Assembly: GCF_030272615.1 (NCBI RefSeq) | Contig: NC_081405.1 | Coordinates: 476,228,008-476,292,007 of the forward strand | Source: Cryptomeria japonica | Lineage: Eukaryota > Streptophyta > Pinopsida > Cupressales > Cupressaceae | Reading direction: 5' to 3' | DNA length: 64,000 bases | Shown here: positions 22,526 through 34,769 of the stretch, in pieces | How the letters are laid out: every line of letters starts with the position of its first letter | Numbering within the stretch: the stretch's first letter is position 1 | Program-made: the position numbers and the translations under genes | The notes under the pieces: model-generated | Told to the model about the DNA's origin: nothing | What the model saw: only the letters and a program-made list of their open reading frames with translations | Database searches by the model: none

Positions 22526-24503
22526 TGTTGGTAGTTGGTGTGATTGATGTCAACCTACAACTTGTGTGTTTCCATTGATGATATGTGCAGTATGATGATT
22601 AATGGGGAGATTTTTGGCAGGTGTTGTCATTGATATAGAGTACAAATGGATGATGGTTGTAGATGATATGTGTTGTGGATGTCTACCTTCTTGGTGTTTG
22701 ATGTCTATACTCAGTATGATGTGTAGATGCTGAAGATTTTGATAATTTTCTTGATGGAAAAGATGGTATAATGATGATATCACATTAAGATGAGGATTTG
22801 ATGCATTGAGATGAGGATTAGAAGTATTAAGGTAAGTATTAGAAACATTTAGATAAGGATTAGAAGCAGGGTAATAAAGTAGATGTGATCTTGTGTATGC
22901 TATCAGATGATGCTTTATCTCTCTTGTTTGTTTCTCAGGCATTCTAGTCTTTGGAAGATTGATGGAGTAAGTAATTGCATGAATGTATGCTAAAGATAGT
23001 TTGGAATAATACTTTTCATTCCTCCACAATTCATGATATGGTATTGTGAACTTGAACATAATATGTATGCTTTATGGACATTTCCCTCTTATCTTTTCAA
23101 GTCCTTGGGGTTGTAGTTGATGTGGCTGGTAATTATCGTTTGTTGGTAGTTTGACTGTCTATCAAGATTGGTCTAGAAAATGCTCTGCATTGGTGATTCT
23201 ATCGTTGCAACTTGGAGGAAATGCTTGTAATTTTTGTTCTGTGTCTTAGATAAAGTTTAAGGTGCTAAAGTGTTTTCCAAGTTTAGTTAATGATGTTTTG
23301 TTCATAACCATGACTTTTGGCCTTATAGAATGAAGTTTTTTGTATATGTTTGTGTTGTGAGAACATGTTTTGATGTGACCATGAGAAAGAAGTGTTTGGG
23401 AATATTTTTGGATGTTCAAGGAATTTCCTTACATGCTTTGCATGATGTTGGATGATTTGTATGGTGTTGCATTTTGTGTGGTTTTAGTGTTTCAAAGTAA
23501 TTGCTCTAGTTCTATCATTAGAATTTGTTCTCTTGCTTGTATTTTATTTTTGGGTGTCTCCACCAGCATTGGAGATTGTGATAAGTTGTATTTGAGTCCT
23601 ACCTTAGCTTGCGGGTTTCACATTTAGTTAATTCATTTAGAAGATATGTTTTTGGGCTGAGTGGTTATGTGCTACATGGTTTTTCTACAAGTTACCCTAT
23701 TGCCAACTTTGGAGGATGTGTGCTAGCATGTGAGATGTCTTGGACCACTTAGAGAGTTGTAATATGATATTTTAGGTTCTCTCTATCTCCTAGATTGGAC
23801 CACTTTCATCGTGATTATTTTGGGTGGGTAACTTGATAGGACTTATGGTTTTCCCCTATCCTGGGCAACCTAATTTATGTTTTGTGATGAATAGGATGAT
23901 ATTATATAAAATATCAAATCAATGTTAATGAGTGGTGTGAGTGTGTGAATCATAGTGAATAGTCGAAGATACAAAGTTGAGGTAGAAAAAGTGTGTAGTA
24001 AAAGTATTGGTGTCAAATTTCATAATGATTGCTTGTGTGAGCAGCTACATTAAGAGGAGATTATTGTAAGAAGTGTTGCTAAAGGTTTATTCATATTGAT
24101 TCATATATTCATATACCTCGCTTGGAGATAGTGAGTCTCCCTAGCAAATTCTTTTTACCTTGCCTTGAGGTAGTGAGTCTCAGCCTGCAAGTCTCTTGAA
24201 TATTGCCCTGGGGTAGTGCACCTCAGCCTACAAGTCCATTAGGGAGTAATGAGATTCCTTGGCAATGCACCTAAAACAAACATTGTAATATTGTTCATAT
24301 ATTGTGAGTTAACTCTCACTATTGTTTATCCCTTTTTGGGTTTTCCACATAAATCTGGAGCTCTCTAGTTTTTGGTGTTCATTGTTTTATCTTTCATTGT
24401 TGCTTATTAGAATAAAGATTAATTGGATATGAAGTTGTGATTAAAATTTAGTGATTATTCAAGAGTAATTCACCCCCCTCTCAGTCTTGGGGTGTGTTCA
24501 ACA
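22526..24503 (+). repeat. solo LTR with target duplication AAAAT
   Basis: Starts TGTTGGTAGTTGGTG, with GATTGATGTCAACC just inside. Ends CACCCCCCTCTCAG followed by GTGTGTTCAACA. AAAAT is present at 22521-22525 and 24504-24508. About 1,978 bp. Same family as the interrupted LTR 6677-17635. Confidence 0.9.
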
Positions 24504-24508
24504 AAAAT

Positions 24509-27366
24509 ACACTTGTAGAAAAAGCTAAAGCATAAATATTCCTTAGAACCTTCCAAAATATGAGCACTTGCATTTGGATTGCACAATATGTAAGATACTA
24601 TTGATATCCTCAAATGATGCCTAAAAAAATTCATCATTATACTAATTATCCTCCCACAAATATGACATATCTCCTCAATAAAAAAATTAGTCTTTAAAAA
24701 TTGGCTAGTGTAGTAGCATAAGAGGTTCCAAAATCCTCAAAATAGAAAATAAAACTTTGGCAACCACTTCCAAATAGTGGCATCCAAGATCTATTGAGCC
24801 TAGATGATAAAAAATCCTTGCAATTTTGAAATGTGTGATAAAACCTTCCAAATATTGAATCTAAAAACTAAAAATATCTTGATCATCACATATGCAACCA
24901 TTGAATGGAATGAAATGTTGGTTATGAAATTTTTCCTCCCCAATATAATAATGAAAATCCTAGAGGGCTTTCATCATTCATGATCTTCAAATCAACCAAT
25001 ATTTTCCATCCCTAGAAGCTAACTTCAACACAAAGCTCAGATTCTAAAAATTGGACACTAAAATGATATAAAATTTGATGATGCAAATGAAGCAAGGTTT
25101 CATCCCTTTTTAGTACCTCAATTGAGCACTTGGGACCAATTTACTTAAGTATTAATAAATACTTTTTATATTACTAGTGTTGGAAACACTTATTTTATTT
25201 TAATAATATTATTATTTACATGCTTTTGGTGTCAAACTCTTGACCAAAAGATCATGGTTTTTCTTTCAATTCCTCACATGACCCCTATTTACTAATGCTT
25301 GACATTCTTTTTCCCCTTGACAAAGAGGCTGGTTAGATTATTGTGGGTGGTAAAAAACTATTGTACATATAAACTAATTAAAACTAGTGATTTGGCTCAT
25401 AATTAGAACCCAACACTAAATGAAAAACAAAAACCTTGTTTTTCTTGCCTAGATCTCAAACACTAATCAATATTCTTCATTCTTCTTAGATCCTATCCAT
25501 TAGTTATTTTTTACACCTTAATTATGAGAGCTCAACCTATAGGAACTCTCAAAGCTAATTTCTCATCAACAATGAATCACCAAGACTATATAATGTGGGA
25601 AAACACTATGTGTACTCGATGATCATCTTTCTCCAAGTAACCCCCTTTATTTGAAATATGTTTGGGGTTTAAATACATGAGATCAATTGGCTAAATCTCT
25701 CTATGCAAGACCTCTACATACTTCTATATGTGTATTATTTCATTGAATGTGTGTATTCTTGTAGGAGCTTCTCACAAGTTTGTTTAGATTTACATGCCAA
25801 CAAATTGAATCAATTGACATCATTTATCTATAAGAAATTAAAGTAATTAGTTATTTTCTAGGCACAATTTTCTACCTTGTATGATGATGGTCATAAAAAT
25901 AGGAAATATATATTTTTATACATTTAAATACTTATTGTAACGTCGTAAATTGTACCTCATGCAATTCCACGTTGCATAAGCACCTTCACTTTAAGCTGAT
26001 TGGAGTTAATCTTTATCTCCTTTTCCTTTTGTCCACATGGATTACCTTGTCACCTTAGAATTTGGTCTTTTCATTACCCTGTTAACCATTCAACTTATGG
26101 ACACTACCGCATTGCAGAGATGTCCTTGTGCCACACTAGTGTCCCACTAATGTGTTAGTCTAAAGGTGTCCATTTGAGCATTACACCTACACCTAGAAGA
26201 GTTTGTAATGCCTCTATCCATGACCACCGACATCAAGATTCTTCCTGAGGTTCTATATATCACGCATTTGGGAGGATTTGTGACTTCTTGATCATTTGGT
26301 AATTTCTAGAGCTCTTGGCATCCTTTCTACATCTCTCACATGTTTTTCTAGTGTCTTCCATCCACCATTGTCACAAATTCAAGGAGGTTTGGGGGTTTGA
26401 TCTCATACCTTCAAGTGTTAGTTACTTCTTGGGTGTTGAAGGGAAGTTCTCTCCCTCTCCTCATTTACATTTCATAATATCATATTCACTATCTTCTATT
26501 TAACATATTCATTGTCTTGTTTATCTACTTATGTCTCTATCATTTTTCATTCATTTGTGGCTATTATATTGGTTGTCCGTGGAGGTTGAAACACTGAAAA
26601 AAGGGTCTGACTGAGGCAGACCTCTTAACATAGCCCCAACATTTTCCATTTTTTCTTGTGTGTAGGTTTGCGATTGAGAGAAGGAGACTATCTTGCTAAA
26701 GGCTTCAATAATCAACCAGTTGTAAGCTTCCTTTGTCTTTCCCCATCTTCTTTTAGTTGTTCGCATTTTTTTCTTTTCATTTTATTTAACATAGCATCAT
26801 TAATTTAGTCATATTGTTGCATCCTCATCTATTGTACGGTCTTTGTCCCAATTTTGCGCGTTCATCCTGAGAACAAAGACAACGGAGGTAATTTTAGAGG
26901 TCTATGTGGTGTTAATTATTTAGTTTTTTAGTTTTCATCCCCTGGCTCACCTTTAGTGCCAGTAAAGTGAGGTAGAGCGAAGGTTGGTTTGTTCCTTGGA
27001 GTTCATCACTTAGAGGCTAGCAAATACCATCCTCTAGATTTTGGTGAACCTGATGTGAAACAGTTGCATTTTAATTATCTCATTGCAGACGTGCTGTCAT
27101 AAATACACACACACACACGTTAATATAAACAAATTTCAACTAGGCTCCTTTATCACCAAAGTATTATAGAACCCTTATAATACCCTCATAGAGTGGTTGA
27201 GGTGTTGTGGAGCTTGTCAATGAGATTTACAACCAGGACTACCATAGGGGTTGTTGTGAGAAGGACTATTAAGAAAATAATTCCTTTGCACCCTTAGAGT
27301 CCTCCTCGCCTATGTCCAATATTTAATGGATTACTTCTTGATCTAAATGATTTCATGGCTTCATCT
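24509..27366. other. AT-rich spacer, no supported gene
   Basis: No coding region is supported. At 25936 a TGTAACGTCGTAAATTG sequence resembles a gypsy LTR start, but no end, PBS or partner copy was found. A short AC microsatellite is at about 27103-27118. Confidence 0.4.
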
Positions 27367-27755
27367 TGTTAGGACTCATCAAAAAATAACTAAGAACCTT
27401 GTTTTAGTAGCCCAAAATCCCACATTGATGGTGTAGGGAGTGCGGATCGTATCTTGAAGTAAGCTCTGTTGTACCCACTCAAGATGAGATAGGTTTCCCT
27501 CAATTAAAAGATCTTTAGATCTTCAAGTTAAGAGAATTTGGTATGCCTGAGAAGTGAGTGTCATGGATTGAAGCCAGTGCTACCAGAATCCCTATCTATC
27601 TGCTTGTTTGAGGTATCACTTTGTGTGAGAGGCCCAATTCAATGGTTTCCAATTTCTAGCCTAAGTTGTATGTTTGATGTGTGTCTTCATTTGTACAAAA
27701 CCAATAAAATTTTGTTTGGGCGAATCTAGGCCCCCCCTCACTTTTTCGCTTATCA
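27367..27755 (+). repeat. possible LTR fragment
   Basis: TGTTAGGACTCATC at the left, a CCCACATTGATGG promoter-like motif, a polyadenylation-like AATAAA near 27706, and CCCCCCCTCACTTTTTCGC near the right end. No target duplication was seen. It lies against the left side of the gypsy 1 leader. Confidence 0.3.
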
Positions 27756-28796
27756 TAAAGAATTATCCTTGGCCAATGTGCTTGTCATTATTTGATTTCT
27801 CTTGCCAAGAATAGACACATTCCATCCTTTCCAATATTTGACCTATTTTCACTCAAGCACCATAAAACAATGTCCCTTAAACATACCAAAGAGTTTATTT
27901 ATCGCCAAGTCAAGAGGAAGAAGCCTAACTACAAAGAAATCCTCAAGTGTAGTAAATTTTTGTATATTAACTACAAGCTCTTGGTGAAGAATTGAACCTT
28001 TTTATATTGTTTGCATGATTTCCTTCATGGTCACAACAATGAGTTTGATGAGGAATCCTTCATAATCCATGATTTTCATCAAAGATCAGGTTTATCCCAA
28101 AGTCTCAATCGAAGTGGTTGCAACATCCCTTTGTCCAACTTGCCCTATTCTGAAATCACTTATTGAGTCACTTGTCCATTTAAGATAACCTTTGATTTTC
28201 TCACACTTATTTCCTTCAATCATTCCCTTTTTCTTCCATAATTATTGCCATTTTTTCTATGGACTTAGCACAAACAATCATCCAATCCAATCAATCAATT
28301 GAATCATCCAATCAACCTCATCCTAAGGTCGATACTTTGTGAAAGTTTGATTTAGATTTTTATTTTTAATCAATCATAAATTGGATTTTGTGCTTGGGAA
28401 ATAATCTCCCCCAAGTACCTTTTCTTAATCACTTGGGTGGATCAAAACCCTAATCTTTTTTCCCTTTTTTGCTTAGGACCGTAAGTCTATCCTAAGTAAA
28501 AGAAGGTTTGATCAATTGCGCCTAAATCCAAAGATAAATTTTTCCTAGCTTGGTCGTCACCTTGATTTGTGGTCAACATCATCAATCACCATCTAAGTCC
28601 TAATCCAAGGGCTAAGGTGTCATTTTAATCAAATCAATCTTGTCCTAATCCAAGGATCATCTCCAATTAATTTCAATCCAATCCAACTCAAAACAAATTC
28701 AAATCTTGCTAAGTCCTTTTGCCATCTTTTCTCACCAAAATTTAAATCGTTTCCAAATTCCCCTTTCATCACTTTCATCTTTAAGGTTACCCATGT

Positions 28797-30323
28797 ATGG
28801 TCTTGATTCGCTCACAAAAAGTGAAGATGGTTATCGAAGGTAATGAGATGCCTGAGACTAGTCACCCTTTTGATCAAAATCCTCAACAAGAAGAAGAACA
28901 ACTCATTGATCAACCTGAGCTTTCACCACATGTGCAATCCTTCATAGAGGACCCTTACAATCAAGAAACGATGGTAATATTTTTGAAATACAATCCCAAT
29001 AATCTTGTGGCTCAACTCATCACCCAAGGGGCAAGATTGCCCTTGGATTTTGACCGATCTATCCTTGATAGACTACCGGAAGGTGAACTCGTAGACAACT
29101 CCATTCTTGATCCTCTTCTCCATACACCACCTATGACTTTTGCACCTATGACCACTTTACCTCCGATTTCCATTTCTCCAAACATTTTTAATCCTCCAAG
29201 GTCGTCCATACCCCTTCACAATTCGGCCACCTACATCAACACTAGTCTACCTCCTACTAGCACCATTCATGGGTCACACCCTTAAATCACTTAACAACCC
29301 CCCATTTCCTCTTACCAATATGTTGGTGGTATCCAATCCATATCCAACCAAATCCCAAGGTCTGACATGGGTCATTATGTCCCTAATGTCCACAATCAAC
29401 AACCCGACCATTTGAAGGAAATTAAGGACATGAAGGACCTTATCAGGAATTTCAAGGATGAGACTAATAAGAGACCTTATACTTTCAAAGAAATATGTCC
29501 TTGTCCATATGATCCTTCCATTTCAGTCACACCTTATCCCCTTGGTTTTGAAATACCCAAGTTTGAGAAGTACAAAGGTAAAGGTGACCCTAGAGACCAT
29601 GTCCATGAATTTTTCATCCTTTATGAAAAGGTCTCCTAATGTGATGTCTACCTTAGATGACTTTTCCCTAAAATTCTTAGTGGGGATGCCTTCACTTGGT
29701 TTTCCACTCTACCCCATGGCTCTATCAAGTCTTTCCCAGACCTGGTTGAAATGTTCATGTCCCACTACGCTTACAACATTGAGAATGATGCTTCTATGAT
29801 GGACTTATGCAATATAAAGAAAAGGCATGAAGAAACCTTCGCCAACTTCCTTCAAAGGTGGTGACATCTTATCAATAAATTTCCTTGGGACATACCAAAG
29901 TCATACCAAATTGAGTTATTCCAACTTAACATGGTACCCAAACTGTCTAAACCCTTGACTTGTCAATGCTTGGATACTTTTGAAGAAATCACTAAGAAAG
30001 GTCTATCCTTAGAGATTTTCCTCCTGGAGGAAGGACCATTAAAATATTATTAAAAATCTAACAAAGTCTCTTCCTTGTACAATGACAATCCCAAGTATTG
30101 GTCTAAAAACAAGAATGCCATTAATGATGGAGTCTTCAATGCCAAGTGTGTCCAGATCATGACTATCCCTTCTAAAACCACCACCACCAACAATCTATTC
30201 AACACTCAACCTAACCCCCACAATCAATCCAAACCTCGCAACAATGTCTCCATCCAAGGTCAACCTTCTCGCTCCAATAATCAACCCCAACATGAGTACA
30301 CTTCACCTCCTTCTGCAACCTAA
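28797..30323 (+). pseudogene. gag: gypsy 1 Gag
   Basis: One frame runs from ATG 28797 to 30323 with in-frame stops near 29283, 29289, 29637, 29655, 29862 and 30051 and no frameshift. Core: YTFKEICPCPYD, then FEIPKFEKYKGKGDPRDHV and GDAFTWFSTLPHGSIKSF, then FLQRW near 29858, as in plant Ty3/gypsy Gag. The same blocks occur in gypsy 3 Gag (KYSLEDICPYPFD, EIPKYDKYDGKSDPQDHI). An acidic N-terminal region precedes it, and the Asn/Thr/Gln-rich tail lacks a visible zinc knuckle. Confidence 0.85.
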
Positions 30324-30659
30324 CAATTCACCTCATTAGCCTACCTATTCTGTCCTATTTTAGCCTATCCTAATCTATTCCTATCGTATTCTACCCCTAG
30401 GGCATGAATGTGCCCCCTTGAACCCTTCCATCCCTCCACCATCCCGCATTTTCCTCTTCCTAGCCTCCCCAATGGATACGTTGATCCCCCTAGCAGAGAT
30501 ATCAATCTCGTGGTGCATACATTGTGCCATAGGCAAAGACGTTGAATCACAGTCTTTGTCCCCGGTTCAACCCCCTAGCCATAGAGCAACATTTGCATGG
30601 ATGTTATTTTGTTTACGCTGGCAGGGATCCCCCTTCCTATCCCTTTCAATGCCTATGTA

Positions 30660-30740
30660 GGCGTTAACCTCCTACGGAGACATTGATCCCCCCGTGGAGA
30701 CATTGATCCCCCTGCGGAGATGCCGAAATTGCGATCAACG
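30660..30740 (+). repeat. 20-bp tandem repeat
   Basis: GGAGACATTGATCCCCC starts at 30676 and 30696, with a third partial unit at 30716. A diverged relative (GGATACGTTGATCCCCC) is near 30473. The surrounding 660 bases are unusually CpG-rich. Confidence 0.7.
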
Positions 30741-31870
30741 TCTCTGCCCTGACAACTTTCTAGCCTCATTAACTGCCCTAATAAATGTCCCAACCTACTA
30801 AAACACAAAGTGGGGTCGGGGTACATACCTGTGGGCCATACTCGGTCGGTCGTTCGTGTCGTCTGAGCCTCTTTGTGCGGTGCTTGTGGTGTGGGATGCA
30901 ATTCATCTTGCTCCTAAGACTCTGCTCTCTCCAAGTCTTCTAAAGGTGTATGTGATAATGACCCTTCCTTGGGCCCCATATGGCTTGTAGACACCTAAAA
31001 TTAATTAAATTGATATTTAATTAATTTAATCTTGTCAACATAATTAATTGATTTAATTGTGTTATCCTTATTCTTATGTGTTAATTAAATCCAATTTAAT
31101 TAATCCTCCCACTATTGTCCATTAATTAATTTATCAAATAAATTAATTATTTCCTTATTCTTCTAAAGTCCCTCAAATAATTATTTCCTCTAAACCCACT
31201 CAGTTAATTAATTTTAATTAATTAACCTAGTCATGTGATTCCTACAAATCACTTTTTTCTAATCCCCACTCAACCTAATTAATTCTTCTAGAATCTCTCA
31301 TAATCCAACTTATCATTATTCTCCAATTTTAAATTTCCCCACTTATGTCACATCAATCTTGAACCCCTCAAAGAAATTCAAATTTCTTTGAATCCCCTTA
31401 TGCATCCTCATTTTGAAATTCAGATCTCTTTCCCCCCTTTTCCTAAGGAGTTTTATATTCCTTTTTTATTTTTCCAATGCATCCTTGATCCATTTCCACT
31501 ATCTTGAACCAATCATATCCTTTCATAAGAAAATCAATCTTGGCCCTCCATTGGCCTCCTCCAATCTATAAGTTGGAGCATCTTTCCTTCTCAAAAGAAA
31601 GAGGTCTTCCATTCTTATATCCTTATGCTTCCAATTTATCCTCCTATTATACTTTCCTCATAATCCTCTATTAGATCTTTTTATCCATCATCCAAATCCA
31701 AATCCTCAATCCATCAATCTTATTGAGCACTTGCGAGCAATCCACATCCACAACAAGCAAAAGAGAACATCAAGTAGATCAATCAAAGGTGCACCTTCAC
31801 TTCATCAAGCTCAATCCGAGGAACAAGTGGAAGCTTGCAAAGGTATAATGGTGTTTGTTGCATTTGTTTG

Positions 31871-32971
31871 TGTTGGCTTGATGATGATTATCATGTATTC
31901 ATCACTTGTTGTCATTGATGAAACACTCTCACACACATATGCTTACATTGACTACCAGTGTAACTTTACTGATTTACATTGTTAACCGATATGTTTAAGG
32001 TCTATCTCTAACCGGTACTCTGTGTCAACCGGTATGTGCCTAAGAGATAACATGTGGTTACATTAAGTCAGCATCAAAATGAAGATAAAGATGAAGATGA
32101 AGATGAAGCGGAAGATTCCTGGACAACGGTTCACATAGTTTGTTCCAACCGGTATTGACTATTCTAACCGGTATCTGATTTTGTGATGAGTTACCTGCAC
32201 CATTTTCTTGGCAGTCATTTTTGTGATGAGTTATGTTTTCTTGTCTAGATACACTGCACCTAGGAAATTGTGTTTTGATTTCCTATGGCCGACATAAGAA
32301 TTGAATGTCTATTTAAAGACATCTTAGTGATTCATTTAAAACTGATAGAGAATGATGGTATGTGAATACTGATATGCATCTAGAGTGATTTTTGTTTGGT
32401 TGAAGAGCGATAAGTGTTAAGATGAAAAGAAGTGTTGAATATACTTAGAATGATCTAATCAAGCAAGTCTTGTGCTACTCAGAACAGATCAAATTTTTCT
32501 TGTTGTTTTCTAATCATTACAACAGAATCAAATCCCCTAACCGGGTAAGCTTTAACAAGCTTCACTATACAAATCCTCTAACAAGGTGATCCATTAGTTT
32601 GGATTCTAAAATCCTCTAGCGAGGTTACTCTTAACAGGGTATAAGCTTCTAATCAAGCTTGGGATCTCTAACAAGATTCGCTCCTAGTAGAGAATTTTGT
32701 AAGACCTTAACCAGTTAGTTATCTATTACTACAGATAGTTAACTTGTGAGTTCCATCTCATCATGGTTTTTACCCATTTGGGTTTTCCATGTATAAACAC
32801 TTTTGTTATGGTGGATGTTCTACTTTATGTGGATGTTTTTATTTCATTTTGGATAGCATGTATATTGTTCAAATTCTTGGTTAAGTTCATCTACTGGTTA
32901 GTGTTTAAAGTTGTGCTTGTTTTGATGTCACTGATTCACCCCCCCCCTCTCAGTGCTTTTCAAGACCATCA
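31871..32971 (+). repeat. 5' LTR of S2
   Basis: TGTTGGCTTGATGATG to CAAGACCATCA, 1,101 bp. CACCCCCCCCCTCTCAG lies near the end. It differs from the 3' LTR by scattered substitutions. The 15-bp length difference is explained by a tandem duplication (ACTCTTAA...AGGGTA) in the 3' LTR only. Confidence 0.95.
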
Positions 32972-32973
32972 AT

Positions 32974-32985
32974 TGGTATCAGAGC
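32974..32985 (+). promoter_or_regulatory. primer-binding site of S2
   Basis: TGGTATCAGAGC, a perfect initiator-Met site, two bases after the LTR end. Confidence 0.93.
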
Positions 32986-33058
32986 CTAACTTCTTTGAAG
33001 CCTAACCACTTAGAAGGGAATCTTGAAACTACCATGGGGGGACAAAAGCTACTTTGAG

Positions 33059-34317
33059 ATGGCTAGAGAGCTAGAAGCTAGCAGAAATGAAATTGAATCC
33101 CTTAGGGGAAAAATAAAAACTTTCTCAATTCAAAAGGAGAGAGATATTTGAAAAAACTACTACAAATACCTGATAATATTTCTTCAAATGAATCCAATAT
33201 TGAAGCTTTAGTTGATGAAGTTGAAAAGGTGAATGGTGAAAAATTGAATCTAAGAAGAGAACTAGAAGGTCTCACTATCCGCATGAGTTAGGAGCTGGAA
33301 GCCAAAAGAGCTGCTGAAGATCTTATCAAGGTAAGAGATCAAGAGATCATAAAGATCAAATGGGAAAAAGACACTATACATGAGGTTTTGATTGCTGAAA
33401 TAGAAGAAAAGGAGAACCTCAAGCTAGACCTTGAGTTGGCATCATCTCTAAAAGAGAACCTTTCTAAGCATAATGAAGATCTTGTCAAAAATATTACTGA
33501 AGCCAATGGGAAATTAGAGAAGTTTGTCAAAAGTTCTACCATGCTAAAAGAACAAATTCAATCACAGAGAATGAAGGGTGATATCTCCGGACTTGGTTTT
33601 CATAACTCTAAAAAAGGTGAATCCTCTGGTACAAAGAACAAAACTGCTTCTAAAGTCAATAAGACAGTCGGTAAGAAGGTTTTTAAACCTATTTGCTTTA
33701 TTTGTCGCAAGCCTAGTCATACTGCAAATGTTTGTGGAAACAAACCTAACAGAAATGCAAATAACAATAGTAATGCTAGGTATGTGTCTAGAAAGTTTGA
33801 AGGTCATTGCTACACATGTGGAATCTATGGGCATAGACATATTGAGTGTAGATATGGATCAAACAATCCTATACCACACATGCATCCTATACCAAATGGT
33901 GACCGGATAAGGAATTTTGATAACTGGGTAAACCAGAACTGGCAAAGATCCTATGGCAACCAGTTTAGTCCATTCAAAATGGAAAAGGCAACAAATGTTG
34001 TTTGCACCTTTTGTGATAAATTTGGTCATGTGGCTATGAACTACAGAAGAAGAACAGGAAGAGGAAATGCAAGACCCTGGAGATCATCTAGTATGGTCTG
34101 TTACCATTGCAACAAATCGGGGCACTTAGCAAAGTTCTATAGATTAAGAAATAACAGACCGGACAACGCTTTCAAGGATAAAAAAAGCAAGCAGAAAGTT
34201 GATGTTGAGGAAATCAGAGAGGATATGAACCAAACTTGGAAGAAGAAAAGAAAAGATTTACCTATAGAGGAAACTGTTCCTTCACCAAGTGAAGAGAACC
34301 CATCAGTGGTAACTTAA
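33059..34317 (+). pseudogene. gag: S2 Gag remnant: coiled coil plus four zinc knuckles
   Basis: Starts at ATG 33059 (MARELEASRNEIESLRGK); one frameshift and a stop near 33147 and 33288 lead into a 309-codon open stretch. First a Lys/Glu/Leu coiled coil, then CFICRKPSHTANVC and CYTCGIYGHRHIEC (both full CCHC), then CTFCDKFGHVAMNY and CYHCNKSGHLAKFY, where the last Cys is Tyr. The globular N-terminal UBN2 part of copia Gag is missing. Knuckles bind element RNA. Family resemblance is to Sirevirus Gag C-termini. No protease follows. Confidence 0.85.
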
Positions 34318-34769
34318 GCCTATTTAACATGGCTAAGTGGAGAGTAACGATAAAACATCTTCGGATCCCTTGTAAAATGAGCGTGAAAGAATATTTGAAT
34401 TATGATTTTTTTGTGACTTTTTGTTAACGTGTTATCAATTTCTATTTCACTTAAGTGGTAAATAAAAATTAGGGTTTGTAACCTAAAGTGCGAGAATTTA
34501 TTACACTTGGTAAAGAGGATAAAAACAAGTTTTACCTTATCATTTTTACCCTAACTCTTTCGAAAAAGAAATTTGAAGCGATTGCAAAGCAGAACAAGAT
34601 TTTCTTAGTGTAAATTGGTAAATTGCTTTGTGATTAGAGAAATCAAGCTAAATCAAAAGTTGCAGAGAGGCGAATGGGCGTGCATTTGAACATTTCAACC
34701 GGAAAATAGAGTGACTTGCAAGATACAAGGTATTTCTTTGTATAATGCTTCAAAACTTGTTTATATAGA
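34318..34769 (+). other. leader of the S2 aORF
   Basis: Non-coding. It ends with ACAAGGTATTTCTTTG about 20-45 bases before ATG 34770. S1 has AAAAGGTATTTATC just before ATG 1971. AAG/GTATTT resembles a 5' splice site. No promoter motif can be fixed by eye. Confidence 0.4.

Larger units (their letters stand above)
27756..30985 (+). mobile_element. gypsy 1: decayed Ty3/gypsy internal region
   Basis: The leader (27780-28790) matches by eye the leader of gypsy 2 (about 40850-41720). Shared stretches include TCTCTTGCCAAG, CTTGGT/CGTCACCTTG and CATCTAAGTCCTAATC. Gag follows. The 3' third (30324-30985) holds 20-bp repeats and no recognisable protease or RT. No LTR pair was identified, so this is a truncated copy. 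Confidence 0.6.

Noticed and set aside
25936-26880. gypsy LTR starting TGTAACGTCGTAAATTG
   Set aside because: No right end, PBS, second copy or target duplication could be found.
27792-27995. two overlapping plus ORFs of 61-67 codons
   Set aside because: Same DNA in two frames within the gypsy 1 leader; no motif.
32763-33005. 80-codon plus ORF
   Set aside because: Falls in the end of the S2 5' LTR and crosses the PBS.
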